From Bacillota bacterium (lineage in GTDB: Bacteria; Bacillota; Clostridia; Christensenellales; Aristaeellaceae): DNA of 5,194 nucleotides. The translations under genes and the position numbers were made by a program. A model generated the notes under the pieces. That model had not been told where the DNA came from. It saw only the letters and a program-made list of their open reading frames with translations, and did not search any database. This document shows, piece by piece, positions 1-5,194 of the stretch. Each line of letters starts with the position of its first letter. Position 1 is the first letter of the stretch. The DNA lies in NCBI GenBank assembly GCA_023391725.1, contig JAEWAH010000280.1, positions 1-5,194 of the forward strand, in the 5' to 3' direction.

Positions 1-35
1 AGACTTCGGTGGTTCGAATCCACCCCCATCCACCA
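1..35 (+). tRNA. 3' end of a tRNA, probably tRNA-Tyr (truncated by window edge)
   Basis: The T-stem GGTGG (8-12) pairs with CCACC (20-24) around the loop TTCGAAT. It is followed by the acceptor 3' strand CCCATCC (25-31), discriminator A32 and an encoded CCA (33-35). The anticodon lies outside the window, so identity is inferred. The bases GACTTC just before the T-stem resemble the end of the long variable arm of bacterial tRNA-Tyr, and discriminator A fits Tyr better than Ser. The gene lies four bases from the next tRNA, so the two are very likely co-transcribed. Confidence 0.85.
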
Positions 36-39
36 ACAC

Positions 40-126
40 GCGGGAATGGCGGAATTGGCAGACGCGCTAGATTCAGGTTCTAGTGAAGGTTCCTTCATGC
101 AGGTTCAAGTCCTGTTTCCCGCACCA
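40..126 (+). tRNA. tRNA-Leu, anticodon CAG
   Basis: This is a complete class II tRNA. The acceptor stem GCGGGAA (40-46) pairs with TTCCCGC (116-122), followed by discriminator A123 and encoded CCA (124-126). The anticodon stem CTAGA (67-71) pairs with TCTAG (79-83) around the loop TTCAGGT, giving anticodon CAG at 74-76, which reads CUG leucine codons. The long variable arm TGAAGG/CCTTCA and the T-arm (99-115, loop TTCAAGT) are intact. The class II arm, discriminator A and anticodon all agree on leucine. It is the last gene of a tRNA cluster that enters from the left. Confidence 0.97.
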
Positions 127-128
127 AG

Positions 129-169
129 CTGGCAAGCTCCGATAAAACAGGGCTTGCCAGTTTCCTTTT
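129..169 (+). terminator. Intrinsic terminator of the tRNA cluster
   Basis: CTGGCAAGC (129-137) pairs perfectly with GCTTGCCAG (152-160). The T-rich tract TTTCCTTTT follows immediately. It starts three bases after the CCA end of tRNA-Leu, as expected for a tRNA operon terminator. Confidence 0.88.
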
Positions 170-192
170 ATACGATTATTAAGAAGAGTTCC

Positions 193-231
193 AAAAATGA
201 ACAAAGCCCGATGTGCTTTCACACATCGGGC
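193..231 (-). terminator. Intrinsic terminator of the Cys-rich membrane protein gene
   Basis: GCCCGATGTG (206-215) and CACATCGGGC (222-231) form a perfect 10-bp stem with a six-base loop. Read on the minus strand the stem is followed by a T-rich stretch (TTTGTTCATTTTT). It lies eight bases past the stop of the minus-strand gene ending at 239, and it faces the tRNA terminator, so the two units are insulated from each other. Confidence 0.85.
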
Positions 232-238
232 AGTGGAG

Positions 239-544
239 TTAGCAGCAATGGCGTTTGCAGCATCTGCAGCGCTTGAGGATCAACACGGCAATGATAAGGA
301 TGGCCAATACGACCGCGAGGATGATCAGAGCGGCCAGCGCGGGGGCGATAATACCGGCGAAAATAACGCCTAGGATTAGCCCCACGGTGAATGCAAACAG
401 GAAGGCTAGGAAGCCCAGCACTTTATCGGAACACCAGCACATAAGATCCAGCTGCTCCTCATGACGCTCATGCTGTTCATGCTGTTCATAGGGGTAAGGG
501 CAGCATGACTGGTTCTGATACTGATCGGGATATTGATTATACAT
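239..544 (-). CDS. Small two-helix membrane protein with His/Glu-rich N-terminus and Cys-rich tail
   Basis: I do not recognise this 101-residue protein as a named family. Residues 1-20 are rich in Tyr, Gln and Pro and contain CC at 14-15. Residues 21-31 are a short His/Glu/Gln repeat, followed by C36 and C38. Residues about 42-90 are almost wholly hydrophobic and would form two close-packed transmembrane helices, with Gly and Pro near the turn. The tail 91-101 is basic and holds five cysteines (93, 95, 96, 100, 101). No signal peptidase site is evident. A strong AGGAGGT ribosome binding site lies 10 bases upstream of the ATG (555-561), and a good terminator follows, so the gene is very likely real. 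The His and Cys clusters on both sides of the membrane segments could bind metal or form disulfides, but that is inference. A spore-envelope or stress-related small protein is possible, without direct evidence. Confidence 0.82.
   Translation of the reverse strand: MYNQYPDQYQNQSCCPYPYEQHEQHERHEEQLDLMCWCSDKVLGFLAFLFAFTVGLILGVIFAGIIAPALAALIILAVVLAILIIAVLILKRCRCCKRHCC
460..486 (-). repeat. Three tandem 9-base repeats inside the membrane protein gene
   Basis: On the plus strand, CATGACGCT is followed by two identical copies of CATGCTGTT. On the coding strand these encode the successive E/Q-H-E/R units of the His/Glu-rich stretch near residues 20-28. The in-frame unit length means copy-number change would lengthen or shorten the stretch without breaking the gene. 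Confidence 0.8.
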
Positions 545-574
545 ACAGGCAGATACCTCCTTTCGGATGTTGTA

Positions 575-712
575 CTACATTTTACGCACGAAACTGCGTA
601 AAGGTTCAGAAGTAAAGACTTGGCAAAACGGCAAAATAAAGCTGTGTCCACCGAAATCCTTTACTCGGAAGGAGTTTGCCTTCTCCTGTGGAAAGGCTGT
701 ATAGCCTGGCAT
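575..712 (-). CDS. Possible small protein (45 residues) upstream of the membrane protein gene
   Basis: The ORF starts at an ATG (710-712) with a textbook AGGAGG (720-725) seven bases upstream, and stops at TAG (575-577), 30 bases before the next minus-strand start codon. The product begins MPGYTAF, has no clear membrane segment or signal peptide, has one Cys, and ends in a basic LRSFVRKM. I recognise no family. The ribosome binding site and co-directional placement argue for translation, either as a small protein or as a leader peptide for the downstream membrane protein. The short length and lack of recognisable relatives argue for caution. The last codons overlap a perfect palindrome (581-602). 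No competing convincing gene occupies 545-813: a plus-strand ORF there lacks a ribosome binding site. Confidence 0.4.
   Translation of the reverse strand: MPGYTAFPQEKANSFRVKDFGGHSFILPFCQVFTSEPLRSFVRKM
581..602. repeat. Perfect 8-bp palindrome TTTACGCA/TGCGTAAA
   Basis: TTTACGCA (581-588) and TGCGTAAA (595-602) flank a six-base spacer. It sits 37 bases upstream of the membrane protein start and overlaps the end of the 45-residue ORF. Neither strand shows a following T-run, so it is not a standard terminator. An operator, or an RNA hairpin in the minus-strand transcript, are the two obvious readings. Confidence 0.6.
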
Positions 713-813
713 GGTCTTTCCTCCTGCCGCGAAAGTACGGGTGCGCCTCCCACAGCGCCCGCGGACATCGTGCGACAATACATCCTATGCCGACAGGCGC
801 AAGGGGGTAACAA

Positions 814-1632
814 ATGAATACAGAAAAGATTTATTCCAAGAACGCCGCCTATCAAAAGTTTGAAGTGCTCAAGACCAACCGCAACAAGCGGTACCGGTAT
901 TTTGAGTTCTTTGCGGAAGGCGTGCGCAATATCAACGAGACAATTGCAAACGGCTGGGAAATCACTTCCTTTTTATATGCGCCCGAAAAACCCCTCTCCA
1001 ATTGGGCAAAAGAACTTCTGCGCACGGTGAAAACAACCGTCAACTATGAGCTTCCCCAAAGCCTGATGACGGAACTCAGCGGCAAGACCGATACTTCCGA
1101 ATTGCTGGCCGTAGTCAAAATGAAGCCGGACGATTTGTCACGGCTTCCTTTAAATAAAAATCCCCTTTTTACCCTGTTCGACCGGCCCTCCAACAAAGGG
1201 AACCTGGGTTCCATCCTGCGCTCCTGCGATGCCATGGGCATAGATGGCCTCATTATCACCGGCCATGCAGTGGACCTGTACGAGCCGGAGGTGATCGTTT
1301 CCTCCATGGGCTCCTTCTTCCACGTCCCCGCCGTCCGCGTTCCGGACAATGAGCAGCTCTTTTCCTGGATCGAAATGATGCGGGAAAAATACCCAGGCTT
1401 TCAGGTTGTGGGCACCACCGCCCATAAGGAGAAGAACATCGCGGATGTAGACCTTACCCGCCCCACCCTGCTCTTGATCGGAAATGAGACCGAAGGCCTC
1501 AATCGCGCCTTCAAAGAAAGCTGCAATGTCCTCGCCACCATCCCCATGAGCGGGAATTCTTCGGCATCATCTCTGAATGTGGCATGTGCCGCCACCGTGC
1601 TGGTCTACGAGGCAGCAAGGCAGAGGGGGTAG
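814..1632 (+). CDS. SpoU/TrmH-family RNA 2'-O-ribose methyltransferase
   Basis: The 272-residue product would transfer a methyl group from S-adenosylmethionine to the 2'-OH of a nucleotide in tRNA or rRNA; the exact target cannot be read from sequence. All three SPOUT-class knot motifs are present. Motif 1 is at about 123-141, with the NxGxxxR pattern (N130, G132, R136). Motif 2 is at about 220-230 (IGNETEGL, with E225). Motif 3 is at about 243-266 (IPMSGN, then SSLNVACA, with N255). Residues 1-110 form the usual N-terminal substrate-binding extension, rich in Lys and Arg at 3-28. The length is normal for the family. The ATG follows AAGGGGGT (801-808) at five bases. The gene is transcribed alone and away from the minus-strand membrane protein unit, and I see no convincing promoter box in the shared 726-813 region. 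Confidence 0.93.
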   Translation: MNTEKIYSKNAAYQKFEVLKTNRNKRYRYFEFFAEGVRNINETIANGWEITSFLYAPEKPLSNWAKELLRTVKTTVNYELPQSLMTELSGKTDTSELLAVVKMKPDDLSRLPLNKNPLFTLFDRPSNKGNLGSILRSCDAMGIDGLIITGHAVDLYEPEVIVSSMGSFFHVPAVRVPDNEQLFSWIEMMREKYPGFQVVGTTAHKEKNIADVDLTRPTLLLIGNETEGLNRAFKESCNVLATIPMSGNSSASSLNVACAATVLVYEAARQRG

Positions 1633-1665
1633 CGGACGCGGGGGAAAAATTTGCGGAAATAGACT

Positions 1666-1705
1666 TGCTGGGAGACCTCCTTATTTAAAAGGAGGTCTCC
1701 CAGCA
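1666..1705. repeat. Perfect 17-bp inverted repeat (hairpin without U-tract)
   Basis: The arms 1666-1682 and 1689-1705 are exact reverse complements around the six-base loop ATTTAA. The stem includes GGGAGACCTCC. It begins 33 bases after the SpoU-family stop codon and may serve as that gene's terminator or as a 3'-end protecting hairpin. Neither strand has a proper T-run after the stem, so a standard intrinsic terminator is not well supported. The arm also carries AAGGAGGT, the ribosome-binding sequence, buried in the stem. Confidence 0.85.
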
Positions 1706-1769
1706 CCCCTTCCAGGAAAATTTCACAGGGATAGTGATTGGCCCTATACAGAACCAGAAGAGTATGCCT

Positions 1770-1837
1770 CCCAAGGTCCAGGGCGTTAGGATCGCCCTGG
1801 TCGCGCCCGCAGGCGCGAAATTGGGCCTTCCCTTGGG
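1770..1837 (+). other. Predicted three-way-junction RNA fold in the methyltransferase leader
   Basis: Three perfect helices nest. P1 is CCCAAGG (1770-1776) with CCTTGGG (1831-1837). It encloses P2, CCAGGGCG (1778-1785) with CGCCCTGG (1793-1800), and P3, TCGCGCC (1801-1807) with GGCGCGA (1812-1818). P2 and P3 abut and could stack. The fold ends 65 bases before the start of the SAM-methyltransferase gene. It matches no riboswitch or RNA family I recognise. It could be a cis-regulatory leader or part of a dispersed structured repeat. The helices are seen in sequence; the function is unknown. Confidence 0.5.
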
Positions 1838-1902
1838 GAAAGGAGATTTTTGTTGAAAAGAAGAATTAAGCAAAGGGCATATGAATCAGAAAAGGAGCAT
1901 GT

Positions 1903-2667
1903 ATGGGTGAGCAAAGCACAAAGAATAAAAGAGCATGGGAATACCGGGCCTATGAATTCTGGTCCAGCCTGGGGACCCCTTCTGACAAAGCGGTCTATTT
2001 GAAAAACAACCCGAAGGAACGCCTTCGCTATCACCAGAAGTATTTTGAAAATGCTTCTGGCATGAAAATAGCAAACCCTTGCGGTTCAAACGGCCGGATA
2101 GCAGTTCCCTTGGCGCTGCTTGGCGCAGATGTAACTGTCTTTGATATTTCTGAAGAAAACGCACGGTATGCCCTTGAACTGGCTGCATGCGCAGGCGTTG
2201 AAATCAAATATGTTGTTGGTGATTTTTGCGAGACCGATTTGAGACAATTTGGGGACCGTTTTGATATGGTTTACGCTGAAGGCGGCATCCTGCACTATTT
2301 TGCAGAGCTGGATGTCTTTATGAATACGCTATATGCCATTACAAAACATGGTGGGCAGCTGATTCTAAGCGATTTTCATCCGTTCCGAAAGATAAACCGT
2401 TTGGGTTCACCCATGATGAGTGTGCAACAGACTGATGGTGATTACTTTGACAGCCTCCTGCACTCTGGAGATGTAGCCTATCAAAGCTTTTTCGATAAGG
2501 AAGAACAGACTGCTTTTCCCAAGTGTTCCTTGAGATATTATACTTTGAGTGAAATTATCAATGCTGTTATCCGATCAGGCTTTACTATTCAAGAATTTCA
2601 TGAGCATCCTAATTTTGAAGACAGGAAGCTGCCTGGAGAATTTACAATCGTTGCCCTCAAAAGCTGA
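1903..2667 (+). CDS. Class I SAM-dependent methyltransferase, substrate unknown
   Basis: The 254-residue protein has a Rossmann-type methyltransferase core. Motif I is at 55-65 (KIANPCGSNGR), a Ser/Asn-bearing variant of the usual GxGxG loop. The ribose-binding acid is D81 in VFDIS, followed by D107 in GDF. Motif IV is DMVYAEGG (121-128), and a GGQLILSDFHPF strand lies at 150-161. The N-terminal AWEYRAYEFW segment and the DFHPF signature are typical of a common Firmicute small-molecule-type methyltransferase group with no assigned substrate. The chosen ATG lies five bases after AAAGGAG (1891-1897). Another ATG four bases earlier is in a different frame. By eye the gene is more AT-rich than its neighbours, which suggests separate acquisition. 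No partner gene is adjacent, so context gives no clue to the substrate. Confidence 0.88.
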   Translation: MGEQSTKNKRAWEYRAYEFWSSLGTPSDKAVYLKNNPKERLRYHQKYFENASGMKIANPCGSNGRIAVPLALLGADVTVFDISEENARYALELAACAGVEIKYVVGDFCETDLRQFGDRFDMVYAEGGILHYFAELDVFMNTLYAITKHGGQLILSDFHPFRKINRLGSPMMSVQQTDGDYFDSLLHSGDVAYQSFFDKEEQTAFPKCSLRYYTLSEIINAVIRSGFTIQEFHEHPNFEDRKLPGEFTIVALKS

Positions 2668-2696
2668 TTCGCCTCACATAATTCAAGTGCATATGC

Positions 2697-2741
2697 AAAA
2701 AGCAGGACCCCGCCTTTTCATCACAGGGTCCTGCCTTTTTT
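2697..2741. terminator. Bidirectional terminator between convergent genes
   Basis: GCAGGACCC (2702-2710) pairs perfectly with GGGTCCTGC (2726-2734). The plus strand continues with CTTTTTT, and the minus strand with CTTTTTG. It therefore serves both the plus-strand methyltransferase and the minus-strand FAD dehydrogenase. Confidence 0.92.
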
Positions 2742-2750
2742 CCAGAGAGT

Positions 2751-4165
2751 TCACTTCATCTTTGCTGCAATATCCTGCGCCACGGCGATCCCCGTCACGC
2801 TGGCCTGCATAAGCCCTCTTGTGATCCCCGCGCCGTCGCCGATGGCATACAGCCAGCAATGGGCGTTTCGAACTGGTTGTTCACCATCACCTTGCTGGAG
2901 TAGAACTTCACTTCCACCCCGTACAGCAGCGTGTTTTTGCTGTAAAGCCCCGGGGCCAGGTGGTCAAAGGCCTTCAAGGCTTCCACGATGCTGGTCAGAT
3001 GCCGGGGCGGGAGCACGAAGCTCAAGTCACCGGGCACGGCGGTATGCAGCGTGGGCACAGTGGTGGATTTATTGAGGCGGCTCATGTCCGTGCGACGCCC
3101 CTGCAAGAGATCACCCAGCCTCTGCACCATGATGGGCCCGCCGGTGAGCATGTTGGCCAGCTGGGCAATGTACCGCCCGTACTCGATGGGCTGGTTGAAA
3201 GGCTCGGTAAACCTGGTGGACACCAGCATGGCAAAATTGGTGTTCCCGGTGCGCATCTTTTCATCGCCATAGCTGTGGCCGTTCACCACCGCAATGCCGC
3301 CTTCGTAATGCTCCTCGCTCACCACCCCGCCGGGGTTCATGCAGAAGGTGCGGACCTTGTTCTCATACGTATCGCTGTAATAGACCAGCTTTGCTTCATA
3401 TAAATGGCGGGTGAGATGGTCCATGATGGCGTTGGGCACCTCCACCCTAACGCCGATGTCCACCTCGTTATTTTGGGTTTTGAGCCCCAGCCTGCCCACT
3501 TCCGCCGCCAGCCACACCGCGCCGCCGCGGCCTGGCGCCGCCACCACATAGGACGCCAAGGCGGTATAGGGCTCGCCGCTGCGGGGCGTCAGCTTTACGC
3601 CCGCAACACGGCCATTCTCCACCAGGATATCGCTGGCGGTGGTGAGCTCCGCAAAGGTCGTCTGCGTCTTGCTGACCAGATAGTCGTGCATGGCTTCCAA
3701 AACCGTGCCTGCGTTTTCAGTGCCCAAGTGGCGCACCGGGCAGGGGATGAGCCTTATGTTATAGCGGCTGGCCTCGTAGGCGATCTCCTCCACCTTCCGG
3801 TCGTCCAGTCCATGGACTTCCGTAGGCGCGCCAAAGCGCAGATAAATCTCGTCCGCCTGATGAATAAGGTTCTGCGCCTGGGCATGGCCCATATAATCGC
3901 TGATATGCCCGCCCACCTCGTCGCTCAACGACAGCTTGCCGTCTGAAAAAGCGCCGGCGCCCGCCCAGCCGTGAACAATGCCGCAGGGGTCGCAGTGCAC
4001 GCACTTGCCGGTCGTGCGCGCGGGGCAGGTACGCCGTGCGATGGCCCTGCCCGTATCCACGATGAGCACCCTGCATTCGGGCTTTTTATTTGTCAGCTCC
4101 AGCGCGGTAAAGATACCTGCCGGGCCTGCTCCGATCACGATCGCGTCAAACCGCCTGGTTTCCAT
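2751..4165 (-). pseudogene. FAD-dependent dehydrogenase (NAD(P)/FAD oxidoreductase), C-terminal frameshift
   Basis: This is a flavoprotein of the FAD-dependent dehydrogenase group (COG2509-like), with unknown substrate. Residues 7-38 form the dinucleotide-binding fold with GAGPAG (12-17) and acid D37 in LIVD. A cysteine cluster C47-x7-C55-x2-C58-x2-C61 precedes GWAGAGAFSDGK, as is usual for the group. The ATG lies nine bases after AAGGAGG (4175-4181). Reading stays in frame down to about 2852, then shifts: the uninterrupted frame ends at 2795 with an atypical tail (456 residues). Adding one base between about 2851 and 2853 (GGCTGTATG to GGCCTGTATG) restores GLYAIGDGAGITRGL and ends at TGA 2751-2753, giving 471 residues and a stop beside the terminator. 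The lost part holds the C-terminal FAD-contacting GDGAG motif. Whether this is a true mutation or a sequencing error cannot be told here. Confidence 0.9.
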
Positions 4166-4214
4166 AAATCAGCGCCTCCTTAGGTGAAACGCACACAAGT
4201 ACCACACGCATGAA

Positions 4215-4246
4215 AGAGGCCCCATGCAAATCTGCACAGGGCTTCT
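4215..4246 (-). other. Imperfect hairpin in the FAD dehydrogenase leader
   Basis: On the minus strand GCCC and TGCA pair with TGCA and GGGC across a 2x2 internal loop with the apical loop GATT, and flanking bases extend the base of the stem with one mismatch. It lies between the predicted promoter and the start codon. The following CTCTTTC is too weak for a confident terminator, so it may be a leaky terminator or attenuator, or simply chance pairing. Confidence 0.35.
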
Positions 4247-4254
4247 TGCGATTT

Positions 4255-4283
4255 ATTTTAGCACAATGGTTGCAAAAACGCAA
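4255..4283 (-). promoter_or_regulatory. Candidate housekeeping promoter for the FAD dehydrogenase
   Basis: On the minus strand a TAAAAT -10 box (4255-4260, five of six consensus bases) lies 17 bases from a weak TTGCGT -35 box (4278-4283). A TG two bases ahead of the -10 gives a partly extended form. Transcription would start about 80 bases before the dehydrogenase ATG. No clear terminator separates this site from the upstream phosphorylase gene, so read-through is also possible. Confidence 0.45.
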
Positions 4284-4307
4284 GTGTTCTCGGATTTCTC
4301 ACATATT

Positions 4308-5194
4308 TTATGAATTTCTCTGCACTTCGTCTTTCGTAACGACGGCATAGATCAGCGGTTCCGGCCTCACCTGGACATCCCCGATGAGGATATGGCCGCA
4401 CAGCGCTTGCTCCGCCGCCTTGGCTGAATCCTCATCCCTGGCGTAAAGGACCGCCAGCGGCTCGCCGCGTTCGACTTTATCCCCGATGCGCTTTTGAAGC
4501 ACAAAGCCCACCGAAGGATCGATTTGATCCTCCTTGCGGACGCGTCCCGCGCCCATGCGCTGTGCGCAATAGCCAAGTTGATCCGTATCCATGGCCGCGA
4601 CAAACCCGGCCTTAGGCGCTGGCACGGTGCGGACTACCTTCGCCTGTGGAAGCAGCGACACATCCTCACACACCCGGCCATCTCCCCCCTGGGCTTCAAC
4701 CATTTCCTGAAGTTTCTTTAAGCCCGCGCCGCTCGTAAGGGCGTCCCGCAATTGACTTTCCGCCTCCTGGAGCGTTGCTGCGCGCCCGGCGGCGATGAGC
4801 ATATGGCTGCCCAGCATCAAGGAAACTTCCAAAAGCGGCCCCTTGGCCCTGCCTGCCAGGATATCGATGGCTTCCTTCACTTCCAACGCATTGCCCACAT
4901 GGGAGCCCAGCGGTTCGGCCATTCCGGTGACCACCGCCACCGTGGGCCGCCCGGTCAGTGTGCCGATATCCACCATAGCCCGGGCCAGTTCGATGCTATC
5001 GTCCAACGTCTGCATAATGGCCCCTGAGCCGGTCTTCACATCCAGGACGATGGCTCCCGCGCCGCTGGCCAGCTTCTTTGACATAATGGAGGAAGCGATC
5101 AGAGGCAGGCTATCCACGGTAGCGGTCACGTCCCGCAGTGCGTACAACGCCTTATCCGCCGGGGCCATGTTCTTGCTCTGCCCGATCACCGCGC
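4308..5194 (-). CDS. pdp: Pyrimidine-nucleoside phosphorylase (thymidine/uridine), 5' end outside window
   Basis: The enzyme cleaves pyrimidine nucleosides with phosphate to free base and (deoxy)ribose-1-phosphate in cytosolic nucleoside salvage. About 295 residues are present, compared with a family length of about 430, so the N-terminal helical domain and the phosphate-binding KHSTGG region lie beyond the right edge. The frame is open through 5194, reading AVIGQSKNMAPADK. The GTG at 5187-5189 is an internal Val, not a start. Visible base-binding residues are Arg in YALRD, and Ser and Lys in IASSIMSKK, with the spacing of E. coli R171/S186/K190. The DVKTGSGA segment follows. The last 90 or so residues form the C-terminal PYNP domain. 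The family is certain; the split between uridine/thymidine (pdp) and thymidine-only (deoA) activity is inferred from the Firmicute context. It probably precedes the FAD dehydrogenase in the same direction. Confidence 0.94.
   Translation of the reverse strand, partial: AVIGQSKNMAPADKALYALRDVTATVDSLPLIASSIMSKKLASGAGAIVLDVKTGSGAIMQTLDDSIELARAMVDIGTLTGRPTVAVVTGMAEPLGSHVGNALEVKEAIDILAGRAKGPLLEVSLMLGSHMLIAAGRAATLQEAESQLRDALTSGAGLKKLQEMVEAQGGDGRVCEDVSLLPQAKVVRTVPAPKAGFVAAMDTDQLGYCAQRMGAGRVRKEDQIDPSVGFVLQKRIGDKVERGEPLAVLYARDEDSAKAAEQALCGHILIGDVQVRPEPLIYAVVTKDEVQRNS

Noticed and set aside
620..817. Plus-strand ORF of 65 residues ahead of the SpoU-family gene
   Set aside because: It begins with TTG without a ribosome binding site, overlaps the true start of the next gene and shows no family features.
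1666..1837. CRISPR array or defence-related repeat
   Set aside because: The repeats are inverted and all different; no regularly spaced direct repeats occur.
1685..1873. Minus-strand ORF through the structured intergenic region
   Set aside because: It follows the inverted repeats, lacks a ribosome binding site and ends in the 17-bp hairpin; more likely non-coding.
1853..1884. Possible promoter (TTGAAA plus CATATG) for the SAM-methyltransferase
   Set aside because: The -10 match is poor and the start would fall almost on the ribosome binding site.
1853..2005. Out-of-frame plus-strand ORF starting at TTG after AAAGGAG, overlapping the methyltransferase start
   Set aside because: The ribosome-binding-like site is present, but the ORF is short, runs into a different frame of a well-supported gene and has no recognisable content.
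2840..2865. Programmed frameshift in the FAD dehydrogenase
   Set aside because: No slippery heptamer or strong downstream stem is visible at the shift, so mutation or sequencing error is simpler.
3404..3946. 180-residue plus-strand ORF inside the FAD dehydrogenase
   Set aside because: It is an antisense shadow of a high-GC gene; the minus-strand frame carries the family motifs.

Overview
The window looks like chromosomal DNA from a moderately GC-rich Clostridia-type Firmicute. The signs are strong AGGAGG-type ribosome binding sites, CCA-encoded tRNA genes, a Bacillus/Clostridium-style pyrimidine-nucleoside phosphorylase, a clostridial-type FAD dehydrogenase with a cysteine cluster, and a methyltransferase of a type common in Firmicutes. 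This is inferred from gene style only; no marker gene fixes the taxon.

Layout, left to right. A tRNA pair opens the window: the 3' end of a tRNA (probably Tyr) and a complete tRNA-Leu(CAG), followed by an intrinsic terminator. Next, on the minus strand and ending at a facing terminator, is a small two-helix membrane protein with a Cys-rich tail. A possible 45-residue ORF with an excellent ribosome binding site lies just upstream of it, and a perfect 8-bp palindrome overlaps that ORF's end. Divergent from this pair, on the plus strand, is a SpoU/TrmH-family RNA 2'-O-methyltransferase. After it comes a 270-base non-coding stretch dense in perfect inverted repeats: a 17-bp hairpin without a U-tract, then a predicted three-way-junction fold. 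That stretch leads into an AT-richer class I SAM-dependent methyltransferase gene. A bidirectional terminator separates this gene from a convergent minus-strand block: an FAD-dependent dehydrogenase, preceded by a pyrimidine-nucleoside phosphorylase that runs off the right edge.

The clearest anomaly is a single-base deletion near position 2852 that frameshifts the last 37 or so codons of the FAD dehydrogenase. Restoring one base recovers the family's C-terminal GDGAG-type motif and a stop codon right beside the terminator. The most open-ended signals are the structured 1666-1843 intergenic element and the small minus-strand ORF plus Cys-rich membrane protein unit. Most of the rest is ordinary housekeeping content, and I see no clear evidence of a new defence or mobile system.
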